DNA of 64,000 bases from Talaromyces rugulosus (GCF_013368755.1 NC_049562.1:6076001-6140000); one strand, 5' to 3'; shown: positions 1-11,843, counted from the stretch's first letter. Notes: generated by a model not told the origin, from the letters alone. Made by a program: numbers and translations.

Positions 1-73
1 CCCACTGCTTGACCATCTTCTCACACTCAGCGCGCCCTCCAATGACGTACTTGTCTGCAGAAACAGTCGACAT
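1..73 (-). CDS. 5' end of a gene cut by the window edge
   Basis: On the minus strand an ATG at 73-71 opens a frame of 24 codons that runs off the left edge without a stop. The peptide begins MSTVSADKYVIGGRAECEKM. A short N-terminus followed by a KYxIGG..AE.E.. pattern resembles the start of some fungal SAM-dependent methyltransferases, but 24 residues cannot settle the family. The sequence upstream (74 onward) has no other good start in this frame. It could also be a chance frame. Confidence 0.4.
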   Translation of the reverse strand, partial: MSTVSADKYVIGGRAECEKMVKQW

Positions 74-2910
74 TTTGCAAGGTATATTATACTGAGAGGG
101 CAGTACGTGATCACTATCAAGCTATACCACAACGTAGCCCTGCTATGAGCACTTTTCTAGACTGCATTCCAAGAGTTGCTGTCCTGGTGGTTTCGTGTGA
201 GGCGTCCCGTGCGAGCCGGCTCCGGACCCAAGTGGGCCAGCCGCTTTTAAACCATGGATCACGCCTCCGAGTAGGGTAAAAGGTCGCTGGGCTCCGCATC
301 TCTAAATTCGAACTCAAAAGCAAAAGAAAACGGCTTTGCAGGGCGATGGTGGCGGAGAGATCTCTGGTGGCCGACAAACTCCATGCATGTACGACTCGGT
401 GGTATCACCAGTCTATATTCTGCATTTCCCGTCTCCCAATGTTTGTCGCCATTGCAATCCTGGTTAGACTACTGATCTGAGGCCTTTTTGAAGTCTAAAA
501 TCCAAATGAAAAGCTGCGTTTATGAGCTATTTTGACGTCTAGCACCACTGCTCTCCGTTGATAGCCTTTTGGTTCTGGTCCGATTGTGATCTGATGCGCA
601 GGAAATCGCGATCGTGACACGGAACGGGCTTAGAAGTGGGCCCCGTGCATGACCTGGCAGGCAGCTTCGCTGAATCGCTGTGACCGATATGTGACCGAGG
701 TAACCGTAAAGCCCAACCATGTCTCTAGATAGTCTTTCGGGGTATTTAGCCGCAGATGTGGGCGTTGAGAGTCGAATCCGAACCGCCGTGGCCGCACATT
801 CCGCCACATTTAGGGTAGTTGCGTACGATGATCTTGCAGGTGGATAAACTCCACTACACCGTACGATCCGAAATACCAGGTTAAGAAATGATCTCAGTTC
901 TGGAAGCCAGAAACACGACAAAGATACGGAGTATTGATTTAGTCGGCCCCGCGTCAGCGACATGTTGGATACCTAGCCGCATAGCGCATCCATCGTTGTT
1001 TAATTTCTGTCCTCCGTAAATTCCGCCGTAACAAGCCTGTGTAGTGTGTACGTCCCTGTCTTCGAGGGTACTTGCATGTTGCAAGAAGCGCCCTTCCCAA
1101 CAGTTGGGTCTCCTACTATTCGTGCTCTCCAGACCGATGCCGTGTACACCCCTGTGGTAGTACCAATAGCGGCATTGAGCTGAAAGTTTGATTGTCTCAA
1201 GTGGCTCTGGAATCAGATTCCTCACGAATAGCATCCGGAGAAGGATGGGCGGGTATTGTCGATACGTAGTCGTATAGCCTGACCCGCCCTAGTAAAGTAA
1301 CGCCTGACCCAGTACACAGATCGTGCCCTTTGTGCGCATTTCCCAAGAGGACGAGAGACGATACCTTTTAATGATTCTCTATTCCCCAGGTCAGCAGAAT
1401 ATGCGGGTTTTCCCTAAGCCCAGACTCCTAGGCTGGTCAACCTCCCGTCCTTCGGAACTTCGGGTAGGTGCACGCGTTGCCATTTGAACCATGGTATCTC
1501 GTTCCTTTGCCCAGGCCCTGTGAGAATTAACACGTAAATGGTTGCTCATTCCTAGGGGAAACCTACCCCGCATGTGTTCAAAGAGGGCGTCACATACTCG
1601 GCGCTATTGATGGCGTCGCTTTCGCTTCGCATCCCACCTACCACTTGATTCTCTGAAACTTCCTCCATCGACATCGCTCGCTTGCTCGCCTACTTATGCT
1701 CTTGCCATAAAATGTTGAGAGTTTGACAAAGTTTCTCGATTTTTTCCTCGTCGTGTTTCCTAAGCCTCTAATCTACGCGAAGTAGATCTCGCAGCAAAGC
1801 CAGCCTGTTTGGTACTTGAAGTAAGTAACAGCCCTTTGCCTTTGCAATAGAAAGAGTCAAACTTGAATACCTAACAATAAAAAAAGACAAATATATGCCA
1901 CATGGTTCCCAAGCTGTATGCCGATGGCATTTATTCGAAACCATGTTGCGACCTCTCCGGTGTCCACCACGGGCCTTCCAGTACTGTCGAATTGAAGCAC
2001 TTGTCGCGCTTGCGTTAATGACAGGCGTGATTTAAGAATAGAACCCGCAGGACGTCGTTCAAATCGTTCCAATCGTCAACTCTCAAGTCAAAAATCCCGT
2101 GAAAGGGATTCTAGGCCGAGAAGACTTCGCGTGATCACGGCTAACGGATGCTAGAGGCTATTGTGAGATGGATCGCAACATGACTTGATCTTTGTCATTG
2201 CTAAATGAGGATTCTATACGCGTTGCTCTAAGTTAACGGTGTCATTATTGTATAGGCGTTGTCATTTACATACCTGGTTCGCATGACCGCCACGTCGGCC
2301 AACGGAAAACGCCTCGACTTGTCGATATCGGCACGGAAAAAGGCACAGATAAGTGAACAGCCCTCTTGGTTTCACAGAACCAGTCAAGATGCTGTTTTAT
2401 CCAGACGACCGGCTCTCAGAGACGTGATGATGAAGGGTTTGTCGTGCCAGGATAGAATACCTGTCGTGTTGACGGAAGCTTGCGTTTTGCGGGAAGGACC
2501 CCAGGGCGACCACCTGCATATGACCTCTCTGCTTGCTTCACCCTCCTCCAGATGGAAGACATTCATTCCCTCGACAGGCTGCTACACTTTACGACATGGT
2601 TTCATTAAGCTACTTGGACATGGGCTTGTCCTTATTCTACAGCACTACAACACCGCCTGGCATTTTCGTGCCGTGTATGACTACAGCGACTATCGTCGGC
2701 GTCGTCTTTTGGACAATTCGGTTTCACTCCACGAGAAGCAGAGAAAGAAGATTTTTTTTGCAGAAATATACGGAAACGACAGGCTACATACAACGCACTC
2801 AATCATCTGCGTACGCCCACATCGAGGTAGCAACATCACAAACAACTGGCCTCATTGCATCACTGTTCACCCCAATACTCATCTCCAAAATCCCCCCGAC
2901 AAGCTGTCAC
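74..2910. other. Gene-poor stretch, no supported gene
   Basis: Only short overlapping frames (60-227 codons) occur, with no recognisable domain and no convincing exon-intron chain. The longest, at 2259-2942 and 2533-2967 on the plus strand, overlap each other in different frames and run antisense into the 3' end of the small gene at 2911-3307. No tRNA with a clear B box was found. One copy of the nonamer TACGGAGTA lies at 925-933. The left end presumably holds the promoter of the partial gene at 1-73. Confidence 0.5.
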
Positions 2911-3307
2911 CTACTCTACCAGGTCTTCTATGCCCTCGTTAGCAATACATATTTCTATTCCTATTAGCTTGGAACGGATAGCTATACCGTCATTCAAAGC
3001 CAAACGGCTGCATTCGGTGCCGCAAACATGGCATGCCTTTCCAGGTATGACCCAAGTCTCTTGACCTCTCGCTGCACAGCCTTGGCAGCGCACGCCAGGC
3101 ATCTGTTCAAATATCATACCCCAGCTTAGTTCCACGATCAATTACGCAATGAAAGTGAAACGAGGTACATACCGGAACAGATATCAGACCTAGCTCCGCA
3201 CTTTCAACAGAGGGGAGTGCCTCGTCGCCGTCGCCGCTGAGGTATAGACCCCTCACTTGGGCTACGGGCTGGACGATGCCGAAAAGGGAAGTCTCAATCG
3301 AGTCCAT
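2911..3307 (-). CDS. Small Cys-rich (zinc-ribbon-like) protein of unknown function
   Basis: The proposed exons are 3307-3173 and 3102-2911, joined by a 70-nt intron with donor GTATGT, branch-like AACTAAG and acceptor GAACAG, phase 0. The 108-aa product has an acidic N-terminal half. It is followed by CQGC, 15 residues, then CHVCGTEC, a spacing that could bind one zinc ion. A second possible intron, 2987-2928, has a GTATAG donor, a perfect TGCTAAC branch site and a CATAG acceptor. It is exactly 60 nt, so splicing it would keep the frame and shorten the protein to 88 aa ending NDEDLVE. I do not recognise the family by name. No signal peptide or membrane segment is visible. The nearest recognised gene is 2.6 kb away. 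Confidence 0.55.
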
Positions 3308-5905
3308 TTCAATAGCTGATCTGAACCGCGCGTCTTTTCAAGGGAACTCCAGAGGGAATAATTTCAAGATTTGAAGTCGGTAATAGGAGGAATGGTGTTG
3401 ATGATTGAACATCGGTATGGGGTTTCCAACTTCTTTATACCTCTCTTCTACGCTTGAGGATGCAACCACCCCGGTCGGCGTTGCAGGTTGTTCACGAGTA
3501 GGATCGAAAGCTCGACGAAAAGCGCGGGTTGATGATTTCTTTGTCAATTCGACTCTGGTGTGCTCGATACTGTGCATAGGCAAGTAACACCTGCATGAAT
3601 CACACAGGATAAACCACTTTTATGGGCTCACTCCAAGTGTCCGCTTTATCTTCGACACTATTCAACCGGTTACGCGGGTGGTATTCTGGACCTGTCTTTT
3701 CTGGAGCTAAATTTTCAGAAACCTGCCGCAATATCGAGGTCAGCTCATGATGGGCTTGCTTTGGGAGGGGTGGGTGGAGCTGAGAAACACCAACAATCTA
3801 TAGATGCTTCTTTACCACAATGGCAAGTGTGAAAATGCAATCTAAATATGCAATTTGCTAACGTCATCGATCCCCATGCCAGTCTTCGTTGGCGCCAGCC
3901 AACCTAGTTGAAAGGCTTGATTGGCTAGGTGCAAAATACAATCCCACTTGCAGTTCCTTTGATACTGTTGGGTCTCTCAATGGCTCTGTGATGTTTTGAG
4001 AGCGATATGCTCGTTAATCTCGAGTATTCACTTGCTTTGTATTGGTCAATTTATAAGACACCATGTGACTTGGCACGCAAATAAACGGTATGTTGGAGAA
4101 TCTTCTGAGCTTAAAAGTGAATTGATGCTTCAGCAATTGAACCTACAAAGGATATTGTGAAAATACAAGCTGGACTACAAAGGCTAATTACATGCCAGGA
4201 CCAATTGACTAATGGCGCAGCAGTATGTCGTCTGGTCCCGCTTTCCCGCTGCCTTGTGAGAACCCCCACAGGGCCGATGGCTAGCCACGACCCTGTCTCG
4301 CGAGAATGATATATCAAAGATTCACTTTTTGGAATTATCAGGCAAGCCTTTAGCGGTTGCATTACAGGAAAAGGTTCTACTTGGCCCGCATGAAGCCAAT
4401 CGGGAATTTCCCTTTCGCTTATCGGGGAAATGAGAACACGAAGGCTGCGGCAAGAGCGGGTGATGAGGCGTGGGGATCATTGTGATTTGAGTGGCCACCC
4501 AAGTTTATGGCATGTTGGAAACACAGGTGTTTTGTTGGTTCCAACAGGTCATTGAAGGTGCTTTTTTGGTGGTTTTCAGCAACGAGTCTCCGAACTAGCC
4601 CGGAATGTGCCTTCTGGCGTGTTTCGACCCCTGTTATTTGGACCGGATTCACGAACTATCACGCCACCGTCAAGCGGAGCTATAAGCTGGAAGGCTTTAC
4701 TAGATACAGCAAGAATGAGTATTCCACCGAGAGCAACCTAACGATCAAGCGACGTTCGACTGGGCCCTGAAAGATCAACATTTTACGTCACCCCTGTCCG
4801 ACAACCGAAGAGGAAAGATGTGACGAACATCCTTTGATGTGTTGGTTTGGTATTTTCGGCGTTTAACCCTGGTAGTTGGGAATGGACTGCGCACATGCAG
4901 GCGAAATTCTGACCTAGTGCGTGTGTGTTGGAAATGGCATGTCTACTGCGGGTATGTGACTTATCCCCGGGAAGGCTCGGGTTTCTTTGTCCCTTCAGAA
5001 ATCTCAATATGTGGATGATTCCTATACTAGCATCCTGGCTGTCATCGAAGAGATTTTGAAAGAAGCCATCTGGGTCTAGCAAGCCTCTCTTAGGTTTCTC
5101 CGGATGGTGTGTGCATGATCGCGGCAAATTCGACGCCATTGCTAAACTTGGTACAAAATCCGTGCGGCCCAGCTACATTAGTCGGGTCGGGGTATTTTGA
5201 TTGCCATTGTGCGATGCCGGACTTCCCTCAGGCAACAGTGGCTTTTAGCCGCGAGATAGTCGGTCAGCAGTGGATACTTTTTCGTACCTATTACTACAAA
5301 TAGTACCAATTTATGCAGCCTTTAGGCCATCTTCTTGGGCTATACGACCACACTCTTCCCACGCTTGGCCATCCTCGATGATCATACCCTACCCCGCAGC
5401 TCAACTGAAATTGTTCTCGATGCATGAGGGCAGCATACGAATGGGCGGTGTATACTTCTAGTACTGGCTAGAAAAGGCATGGCAACAGTCTGCAAGCTTT
5501 CGGGACACCTGCACGGGGTGGGTAACCTGCGAGGTAGTATGGCACCCCCTCCATCATACATCTGCATTTCCCGCAACCATGGGTTTAGTTCTTGTCATAG
5601 GACTCTCTTAAGGGCGGATGAGAATAATCCCGGCTTGACTACTAGGTTTCAATTAGGTGTGATAATATCGCTCTTAATCGCTCTTAATTAGTCAAACAAC
5701 CGAGTATCTACTTATTTGGCACAATTGGTGCATGTCTCGGGTACCTTTCTACCGGAAAAAAAACTTGCAAAAAGTGCTTTTCTCCCTGCAGGCATATGCC
5801 AAGAACACGACGACACCCCCCTCAACCAATGACGCAGTCATTGGTTGCTTTGTGGATGGAATCAGGTACAATGAAATTGAGAGAAAAAAATGGGCAATAA
5901 CTTAA
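3308..5905. other. Long intergenic region, no supported gene
   Basis: About 2.6 kb with frames no longer than 118 codons, none with a recognisable motif or a good splice partner. It contains the upstream region of the small Cys-rich gene and the 3' flank of the phospholipase C gene. The only clear structure is the 25-bp perfect hairpin at 5823-5847. Confidence 0.5.
5823..5847. repeat. Perfect 11-bp inverted repeat with 3-nt loop
   Basis: CAACCAATGAC, then GCA, then GTCATTGGTTG. The arms are fully complementary. The hairpin starts about 60 bp past the stop codon of the phospholipase C gene on the minus strand, so it probably lies in or near its 3' UTR or poly(A) region. Each arm contains a CCAAT core, so a paired CCAAT-binding site is another reading. 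Confidence 0.7.
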
Positions 5906-8652
5906 TCAGGAATCAGAGACCCGCTTGTTGATCTTGACCAATAAAGCGCCTGCCGAAGGCTGTCCCAGATGATCCTTGAGGTGCACAAGTCGGTATCCCT
6001 GCTTGAGTCGGTCGAGTCGAATACAGGCCCATGCCGCGAGGCTATCTCGTCGTCCAAATTCGTTGTCTTTGATCTTGAATCTGCAAGTACAGCAGGTAAG
6101 GAAAACGTTAGCTCTTCTGCGCAGATGTGTCTAAAATTCTAGGCCGGAAATCAATCCATGGCAATGAAAAGGGGCATCCGTTGGAAGACAAGCCGTATTG
6201 AAAGCAACTCCCAATATAATTGGGCAACCATACACGTCAATGCTTATCCTCAATGACATGTATGTGTCATACGAAGCCTACTAACTTCGTAGATGAACAG
6301 TTTACTTTCCAACTAATCAAATTAAAGGAAAAGCGCGTGATGACTGCACATGCCAGTATGCCCGTTTCCAAGAAACGGGTGGCAAGACGAAACCTTGCCG
6401 CCGGGTATGATAGTGCTTCAACGTGCGTCGGTAGTCTGCACATATAACAATGCAGTAGGGAGAATAGAGTTCACCAAGAGGCTGCGTAATGGGAATCACA
6501 CGGAGAAAGAAAATTGCCAAAGTCAAGAAAAAGAAAGTAAAACAAATACGAAATTATTATCACATACCTTATGAAAGACATGTCTTGCAATATTCTCTCT
6601 GCGCGTGGGAATTCCATTTTCTCTGCTTGGAAATCCGGGTCGTTTCCAGTACTCGTTTTAGTCCTTAACTTGTACTTCTTAGAAGATTTTTCATTGGCTG
6701 ATGCTTCTTTTGAATTTTTGTCTACCTCGGCAGCGTCTGTTAGTATGTCGTCGGCCTTGCATAAATGAAGCTGGCAAATTATGTACGGGCGAAAGCCCTT
6801 TCCAGATGCCGAGTTTCCGGTCAGGTTTCGGATATTTTGGCCGGCATAAATGTCTATAGACAAATCCAACGTTTGGATAGTGCCATTTGGTAAGGCATTG
6901 CTGCAGGAATCGGCGTTGTTGGCAATGTTTCGGTATACAGAGGGTTTTTTTACCCAACCAACTCCATTGGGAAACATGGCATCATTTATCATCATGCCCT
7001 TGTCGCAATTCTGCCAATTGAGAGCAACCATTTGCGCCCCTTGCTGCCAGAAGAAAATAGGATTGAGGTTTGACGAGTTCAACCGAATACCGGAGGGGTA
7101 GACTCGCATTAGAAAGTCGCGGTTATGATTCAAGAGAGCCTGGCGGTTATTCTCATGCGCATCTTTGACAGCAGCCTCAGATAAAGAAAAGACATGGGTT
7201 GGCATTGCCGCTTCTATTGTTGACAGCGTGCATTAGCATTATGTAAGTTAAAACTTCAATGCGTAGTGGAATTACCTTTCTGGGTGAAGTGGCTAAAATG
7301 ATAAGCTCTGGTATACACTGCAAGCTCGCTCAGGGTATGAAGAATTTTGCTTTTCTTTTGCTTTTTTTGAGGATCTGTATTTTCGCCAGCAGCTACATCC
7401 AGATTCTTGAGTCCAGCTTCAGCCTCTTCGATCTTCTCTTCAGTCTCCTCGGCTTCTTCAGCAGCCTTGGAAGGTGGAGACCACTTGACCTTGATCAGGA
7501 TTTTGTTTCTAAGATCTTCCAAGCGCGGAAGATCCGCCTCCTCTCCGGAGTCTATTTCCACCAAGTAGTCTTTCCATGCTTCTCGCATGATGTCTACCAT
7601 CATTTGCTGTTGGTTGAGATCAGCATGGACTTCCAAGCTGACGATCACCGGGAGATCGCTAGCCACAAATGCATTGTCACGTATAGCATAGCAGACGTCA
7701 CGAAAGGATACTTCCTTTGTCAAAGTATGGCCATGCAGCACACGAGGCTCGCGCACAGCTAGAGGATCATAATCTTCGGCCGTACTCGGAGTATTCTCTT
7801 TGAGCACCTGAGTACGCAGCGTATCAGGGCGTTTTCTACTACGGGTTGACGCCGCTCGCTTGACTATCTGACGCACACCATCCGACAACGACTTCATGCG
7901 TGAATGGCCTTTCGGATTTTGGCTCTAAGGAGCTGTGGTATTAGCCAGAATCAAAATTGAGTGAAATTTGGCATACCGGAGGTTGCTTCTTTTCCTTGCC
8001 AGATTCACTCTGACTGGAGCTGGAGCTGGAGCTAGGGCTAGAGTTACTTATACTGGGTGACCTAGAAAGGCCGTCCCAAACGTCAATTTCCAAACACCTG
8101 CAGCCACGGAGAAGAACCTAGCATACATTAGCTTCAAATGCACGAAGGATATATCCCGATGGTGGTATTGGTCTTCTTGCAAGCCTCCCCACTGCCCCCG
8201 CTTTTTTGTCAATAGGCAGGGATGTTGGCAAGACAATAGAATAATACATGCACCATTCTACGCAAGATGACAAAAGAGGAATTTACATTCGTGTATGCCG
8301 CAGCGCTCGCCTCACTATAGAGCTGATTGCCGGTAAGATAGGTGTTGTGACTGGATGAGATGTAGTAATGTGCGATCTGTGAGGAGAGATCAGAGTTCTC
8401 CGCATCTCGGTGGGCGCGCGCAACAGGGCTAGCCATGTAATTCAAAAAACCACCGAAGGATGCGAGGTTCTCGTTTTTGGATCCGAGCTTGTCCGTCTCC
8501 TGTGGAACGATCGCATCGTCTTGAACGGACCCAAAATCGGGTTCTGGGCCATTCTGGCGTAAAGACTCATGGATCTGCTTCAGGTGTGCCAGCACCGACG
8601 CGGAGAAAGACGTCGTCGTATCTGCAGAGCCAGCTGCTTCCGCGCTAGCCAT
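5906..8652 (-). CDS. plc1: Phosphoinositide-specific phospholipase C (X, Y and C2 domains)
   Basis: Hydrolyses PIP2 to inositol trisphosphate and diacylglycerol in Ca2+ signalling. The exons are 8652-8287, 8117-7977, 7924-7276, 7213-6568 and 6080-5906, giving 658 aa with consistent phases. The X domain has ISSSHNTYLTGNQL (catalytic His about 102), the split motif GCRCLEIDVWDG (metal-ligand Glu 132 and Asp 134) and SLEVH (second catalytic His about 269). A basic linker and an acidic EAEETEEKIEEAE stretch follow. The Y domain includes YPSGIRLNSSN and GAQMVALNWQ. A C-terminal C2 domain is interrupted by the last intron. That intron is 487 nt, far longer than its neighbours, and joins C2 strands that are contiguous in the family, so no exon seems to be missing. 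A Ser-rich run in exon 2 is lineage-type variation. I see no EF hand. Confidence 0.93.
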
Positions 8653-9309
8653 TTTGATTTTTGAAATAGGGAATAAACCAAGGAGGAGGATGCGAATTGG
8701 ATATCGTCGGGCTCTGGTCGCACAAGAGGTGAATCCACTCGTTAAGAGGAGAGAGGAGAGGTGAGGTGCTCAGGAAAGAAACAGCTCGAGTGGAAACCCG
8801 AGCAGGCCACATATCAGTTCGTTCTCCAATAAAATCGCCCCAGCACAAGCGAGATCAGTGAGGACTGACCGCCTCTTGACCCACGGAATGTATCAATGAT
8901 GCTCTAGAAAAAGGACACAAGTCAGAGAGCAAACGGTCCTGAAAGACTGAGAAATCCCTTTTGTTTCAAGTCGCAGTTGAGTTCACCGCCAGCTCTTTCC
9001 TCACGAGCCGTCGTCCCTAAGGCACCAATCAGGCAGGCCTCTACTACTACACACCCATCCACACCTTCATCATTCTCTCTTAACCCCATCCTAGCGATGA
9101 CAGACACACTTCACTCCAGCTCGCAATGAGTCTATATCCGTAAAGTTACGGCTATCGCTAGTTATATGTCAGCAATCCATTATGGCATACCCCGCAGCCC
9201 TGACACAGCCCCACCGGGGTGGTATATAGCATGCCGATTGTCCTCATGAAGAGGCGTGATAATTCATTCTTTTTCGCTCTAAGACTCCTTTGGTCCAGAA
9301 CAGAAGACA
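8653..9309. other. Divergent promoter region between phospholipase C and GST-like genes
   Basis: The two genes point away from each other, so both promoters should lie in these 657 bp. The sequence is C/T- and A/G-rich near the phospholipase start. I see no frame worth calling and no clear TATA box. Confidence 0.5.
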
Positions 9310-10202
9310 ATGACAGATTCCAGCGAGCCCGTCCACTTTTTCGATCTGACATGCGACCTTGAAGGTAACAAGAAGTTTCTGGAACCTGTCACTCAAACTA
9401 CATAATGCTAATTACAAATGTAGGAGCGCGCAAGTCATGGTCACCCAACACCCTCAAAACACGCGCCGTCCTGAATTTCAAGGGAATCAAATACACCCAG
9501 TCATGGGTTTCGTATCCTGACATTGCGCCTCTGTCAGAGCGCCTGGAGATGAAACCGACAGGCACCACCATCAAATATACGCTTCCAGCTATTGCGCACA
9601 AAGCTTCGATCACGGAGAACGCTCATGGCGCTCTAAATGATTCTCTTCCAATTGCGAATCATTTAGAAAAGACTTTTCCTGCACCGCAATACCCTTCGAT
9701 CTTCCCCAATGGACAAGCAAGTTACGCGCTCGCACACGCCACTGAGGAGCTTCTAAACCCCGCCATTGCTAAGACTTTCGTCATCGTTCTCCCCAAAGTC
9801 CATGCGATGCTTGATAAAAGGGGGCAAGAGTATTTCCACGAAACGCGCGTACCAAACATGAGAAGAAGATACCCGGATCTTAATAATTTGTCGGAGATAT
9901 TGCCCAAAACCGACGAGGAATACGAAGATATCTGGGCAGAGGCACAGAAGAAGCTCGAGATCTTCACCACCATGTTGACAGAGAGTGGAAGGAACCCTGG
10001 TCCGTTCCTAGAAGGCGAGAAACCAGGCTACGCAGATTTCATTCTCGCTTCGTGGCTGGCATGGCATGAAAGGTCTTGTCTAAAGACGTTCGATGCCCTG
10101 CTGAAAACAGGAGACGGCTCTCTTCGCAAGCATTGGGAAGCATGTCTACCATATTTAGAAGGCCAGGGCGAGACCAAGGACTGGCCTATTTCCAAGATTT
10201 AA
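9310..10202 (+). CDS. GST-like protein (beta-etherase/GTE type), possible PTS1 -SKI
   Basis: The exons are 9310-9364 and 9424-10202, giving 277 aa. The 59-nt intron starts GTAACA and ends TGTAG, with an AATGCTAAT branch region. The N-terminal thioredoxin-fold part reads FDLTCDLEGARKSWSPNTLK, followed by a cis-Pro-like TLPAI. It is typical of fungal glutathione transferases related to bacterial LigE/LigF etherases. The C-terminal half is the all-helical GST domain with PFLEGEKPGYADFILASWL. Family members conjugate or reduce substrates with glutathione; the substrate here is unknown. The protein ends -PISKI. SKI is an accepted but less common peroxisomal PTS1 variant, so peroxisomal location is possible but not shown. 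Confidence 0.8.
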
Positions 10203-10353
10203 GAAATATGTAAACACTAAATTCACTAGTCATATCCTACAAGTATTCACCAGTTGACCAGAATTAAATATACATCCAGTACCATCTATCATATTAATAC
10301 AGATTTTGAATGTAGGCGCATTCCGTAAAGTTTCAAGGGTGCCGCGAATAACC

Positions 10354-11178
10354 CTACAAACCACGCAAAAAGTTGGACTCGCGAATGCCCTTCCTCCTCG
10401 CTTCCCTAGCACTTTTTGTGATTGTCTCCCTCTTCGCGAGGCTATCCGCAGCCTCGGCGACAACATCTCTTGGGCCATCTTGCGAGGAGTTGTAATTGGC
10501 CGGCGTGATATCGACAGCTTGTTCGTGAACGGGTATCTTGCGAGGACGAGAAGCGGCCAATGCCGCCATCTTCTTGTCGTGCTTTTTCCGTAGTTTTTTG
10601 TTCAATGCTAAAACGACCAAATTAGAACATGAAGAGTGAAAGGGGAAAAAATAGGTACAAGGGTAAAAAAGGGACATACAGCTAACATCAACACCACCAT
10701 CTTTCTTGTTATTGTTGCTTTTATTGTCAAGCAACTTCCACAACCATTCTGGATACTCATGGTCTTCCAGCGCAACGATATCCGGCTTGTTCTTGATATA
10801 ATTGAGTCCCGACATAACGGTACCGGCAGCACAGCTGCTTGGTTCACGCGATGAGGCAGCAGCGGCTGCTGCTGCAGGGCCTTTACCAGGGTTGACCCAT
10901 GCAGGAGGCTGTGGCACTCCATCTGTAGGTGTGCTTAGAGGCTGGGAGACGCCCGGTGTCGCAGACGAGACCGCAGCAGAAACATTCACGGCGCCGATAC
11001 CCGGTTTGGTGGGCGTTGGCGGAGGAGGCGTGGCGGGAGTTTTGGGTGTGTCAGTGCTTGAAAAGCGAGTTTGGCTCTTAGCTAGTAGCGAGGGACCGCA
11101 TGTTGAAGGCGAGCGAACAACGTGCTGTTGGAATTGGATTCGCGAGAGAAGGTGAGTTCGGCAACGTTGGCAGATCAT
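10354..11178 (-). CDS. mrpl37: Mitochondrial large-subunit ribosomal protein mL54 (yeast MrpL37)
   Basis: The exons are 11178-10680 and 10607-10354, giving 250 aa. The 72-nt intron has donor GTATGT and acceptor TTTTAG, phase 1. The N-terminus ([19 protein letters not shown]) is basic and has no acidic residue, a mitochondrial presequence. A Pro/Ala-rich linker follows, then the mL54 core: [20 protein letters not shown], then [11 protein letters not shown]. After the intron come [10 protein letters not shown] and a basic helical tail ending FLRGL. It is a structural component of the mitochondrial 54S/39S-type subunit. The core motif is diagnostic. The Pro/Ala linker is longer than in yeast. 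Confidence 0.9.
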   Translation of the reverse strand: MICQRCRTHLLSRIQFQQHVVRSPSTCGPSLLAKSQTRFSSTDTPKTPATPPPPTPTKPGIGAVNVSAAVSSATPGVSQPLSTPTDGVPQPPAWVNPGKGPAAAAAAASSREPSSCAAGTVMSGLNYIKNKPDIVALEDHEYPEWLWKLLDNKSNNNKKDGGVDVSCMSLFYPCTYFFPFHSSCSNLVVLALNKKLRKKHDKKMAALAASRPRKIPVHEQAVDITPANYNSSQDGPRDVVAEAADSLAKRETITKSAREARRKGIRESNFLRGL

Positions 11179-11843
11179 TTTGGCTGCGCCGAATGTAAAA
11201 CGACGGTTTGTAATTGAGGAAAGGAAAGAAAATAGTCGACAACCGGGATGATATTATAAATCAGAGCAACCAATGGCGTGGAGCTGTGTTTGGAGCTGGA
11301 TCCGGAGCAACAAAACATTGAAGATGTTGAAGCCAAAAATTGCGGAATCACGGCGAAATTGGTCACGTGCTACGTTCATGACTAAGCATATCAATCGGCG
11401 TTTCCTAAAAGGGTAATCTGTAGGTAGGTGTGAATTATCTAAAAATATTCATGTTAATTGGGTTTAATTTAATCAGTATTACAGAAAATCATCTCTAGGG
11501 TTTTAGATTTATTACATATAACATCAATAGTTGATATGCATAGCCCTTCAATATTATATCACTATTCATCAATTGATATTCCCGCCAAGATCAGATCAGT
11601 TCAATCAAGTGATGTGGACAACATTGAAAGGAAAAATGCAGGGAAATGTTACAAGTTATCAATTCTGGGAATGATATTCGTGTTATTAAGTACATATAGT
11701 TTACGGCCTCCTATGCGCACTCTCGTCGGGTATCAATATCAACCATTAACTCTCGGCATGTTAGCTACTAACCAAAAAGCCTTCGGCTATTTGGTTAGTC
11801 CTTATTATCCAACATTAACTGTATACATATATGTGCCATGCAA
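11179..11843. other. Intergenic region with one hairpin
   Basis: Holds the mL54 promoter and the 3' flank of the short-chain dehydrogenase gene. It is AT-rich from about 11400. The frame at 11536-12009 (plus) has no recognisable domain and runs antisense into the dehydrogenase. The notable element is the hairpin at 11767-11799. Confidence 0.5.
11767..11799. repeat. Near-perfect 15-bp hairpin with 3-nt loop
   Basis: The left arm ACTAACCAAAAAGCC and the right arm GGCTATTTGGTTAGT pair with one mismatch around the loop TTC. It begins 45 bp past the stop codon of the short-chain dehydrogenase gene (minus strand), a placement like that of the hairpin after the phospholipase C gene. It may be an RNA 3'-end structure. 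A footprint of an excised or degenerate foldback element is also possible. Confidence 0.7.

Noticed and set aside
771..782. Possible tRNA B box (GTCGAATCC)
   Set aside because: It lacks the leading GG, and no matching A box or acceptor stem can be formed.
2259..2967. Two overlapping plus-strand frames (227 and 144 codons), one with hydrophobic stretches
   Set aside because: Mutually exclusive frames, no domain, no splice chain, and antisense to the small Cys-rich gene at the right end.
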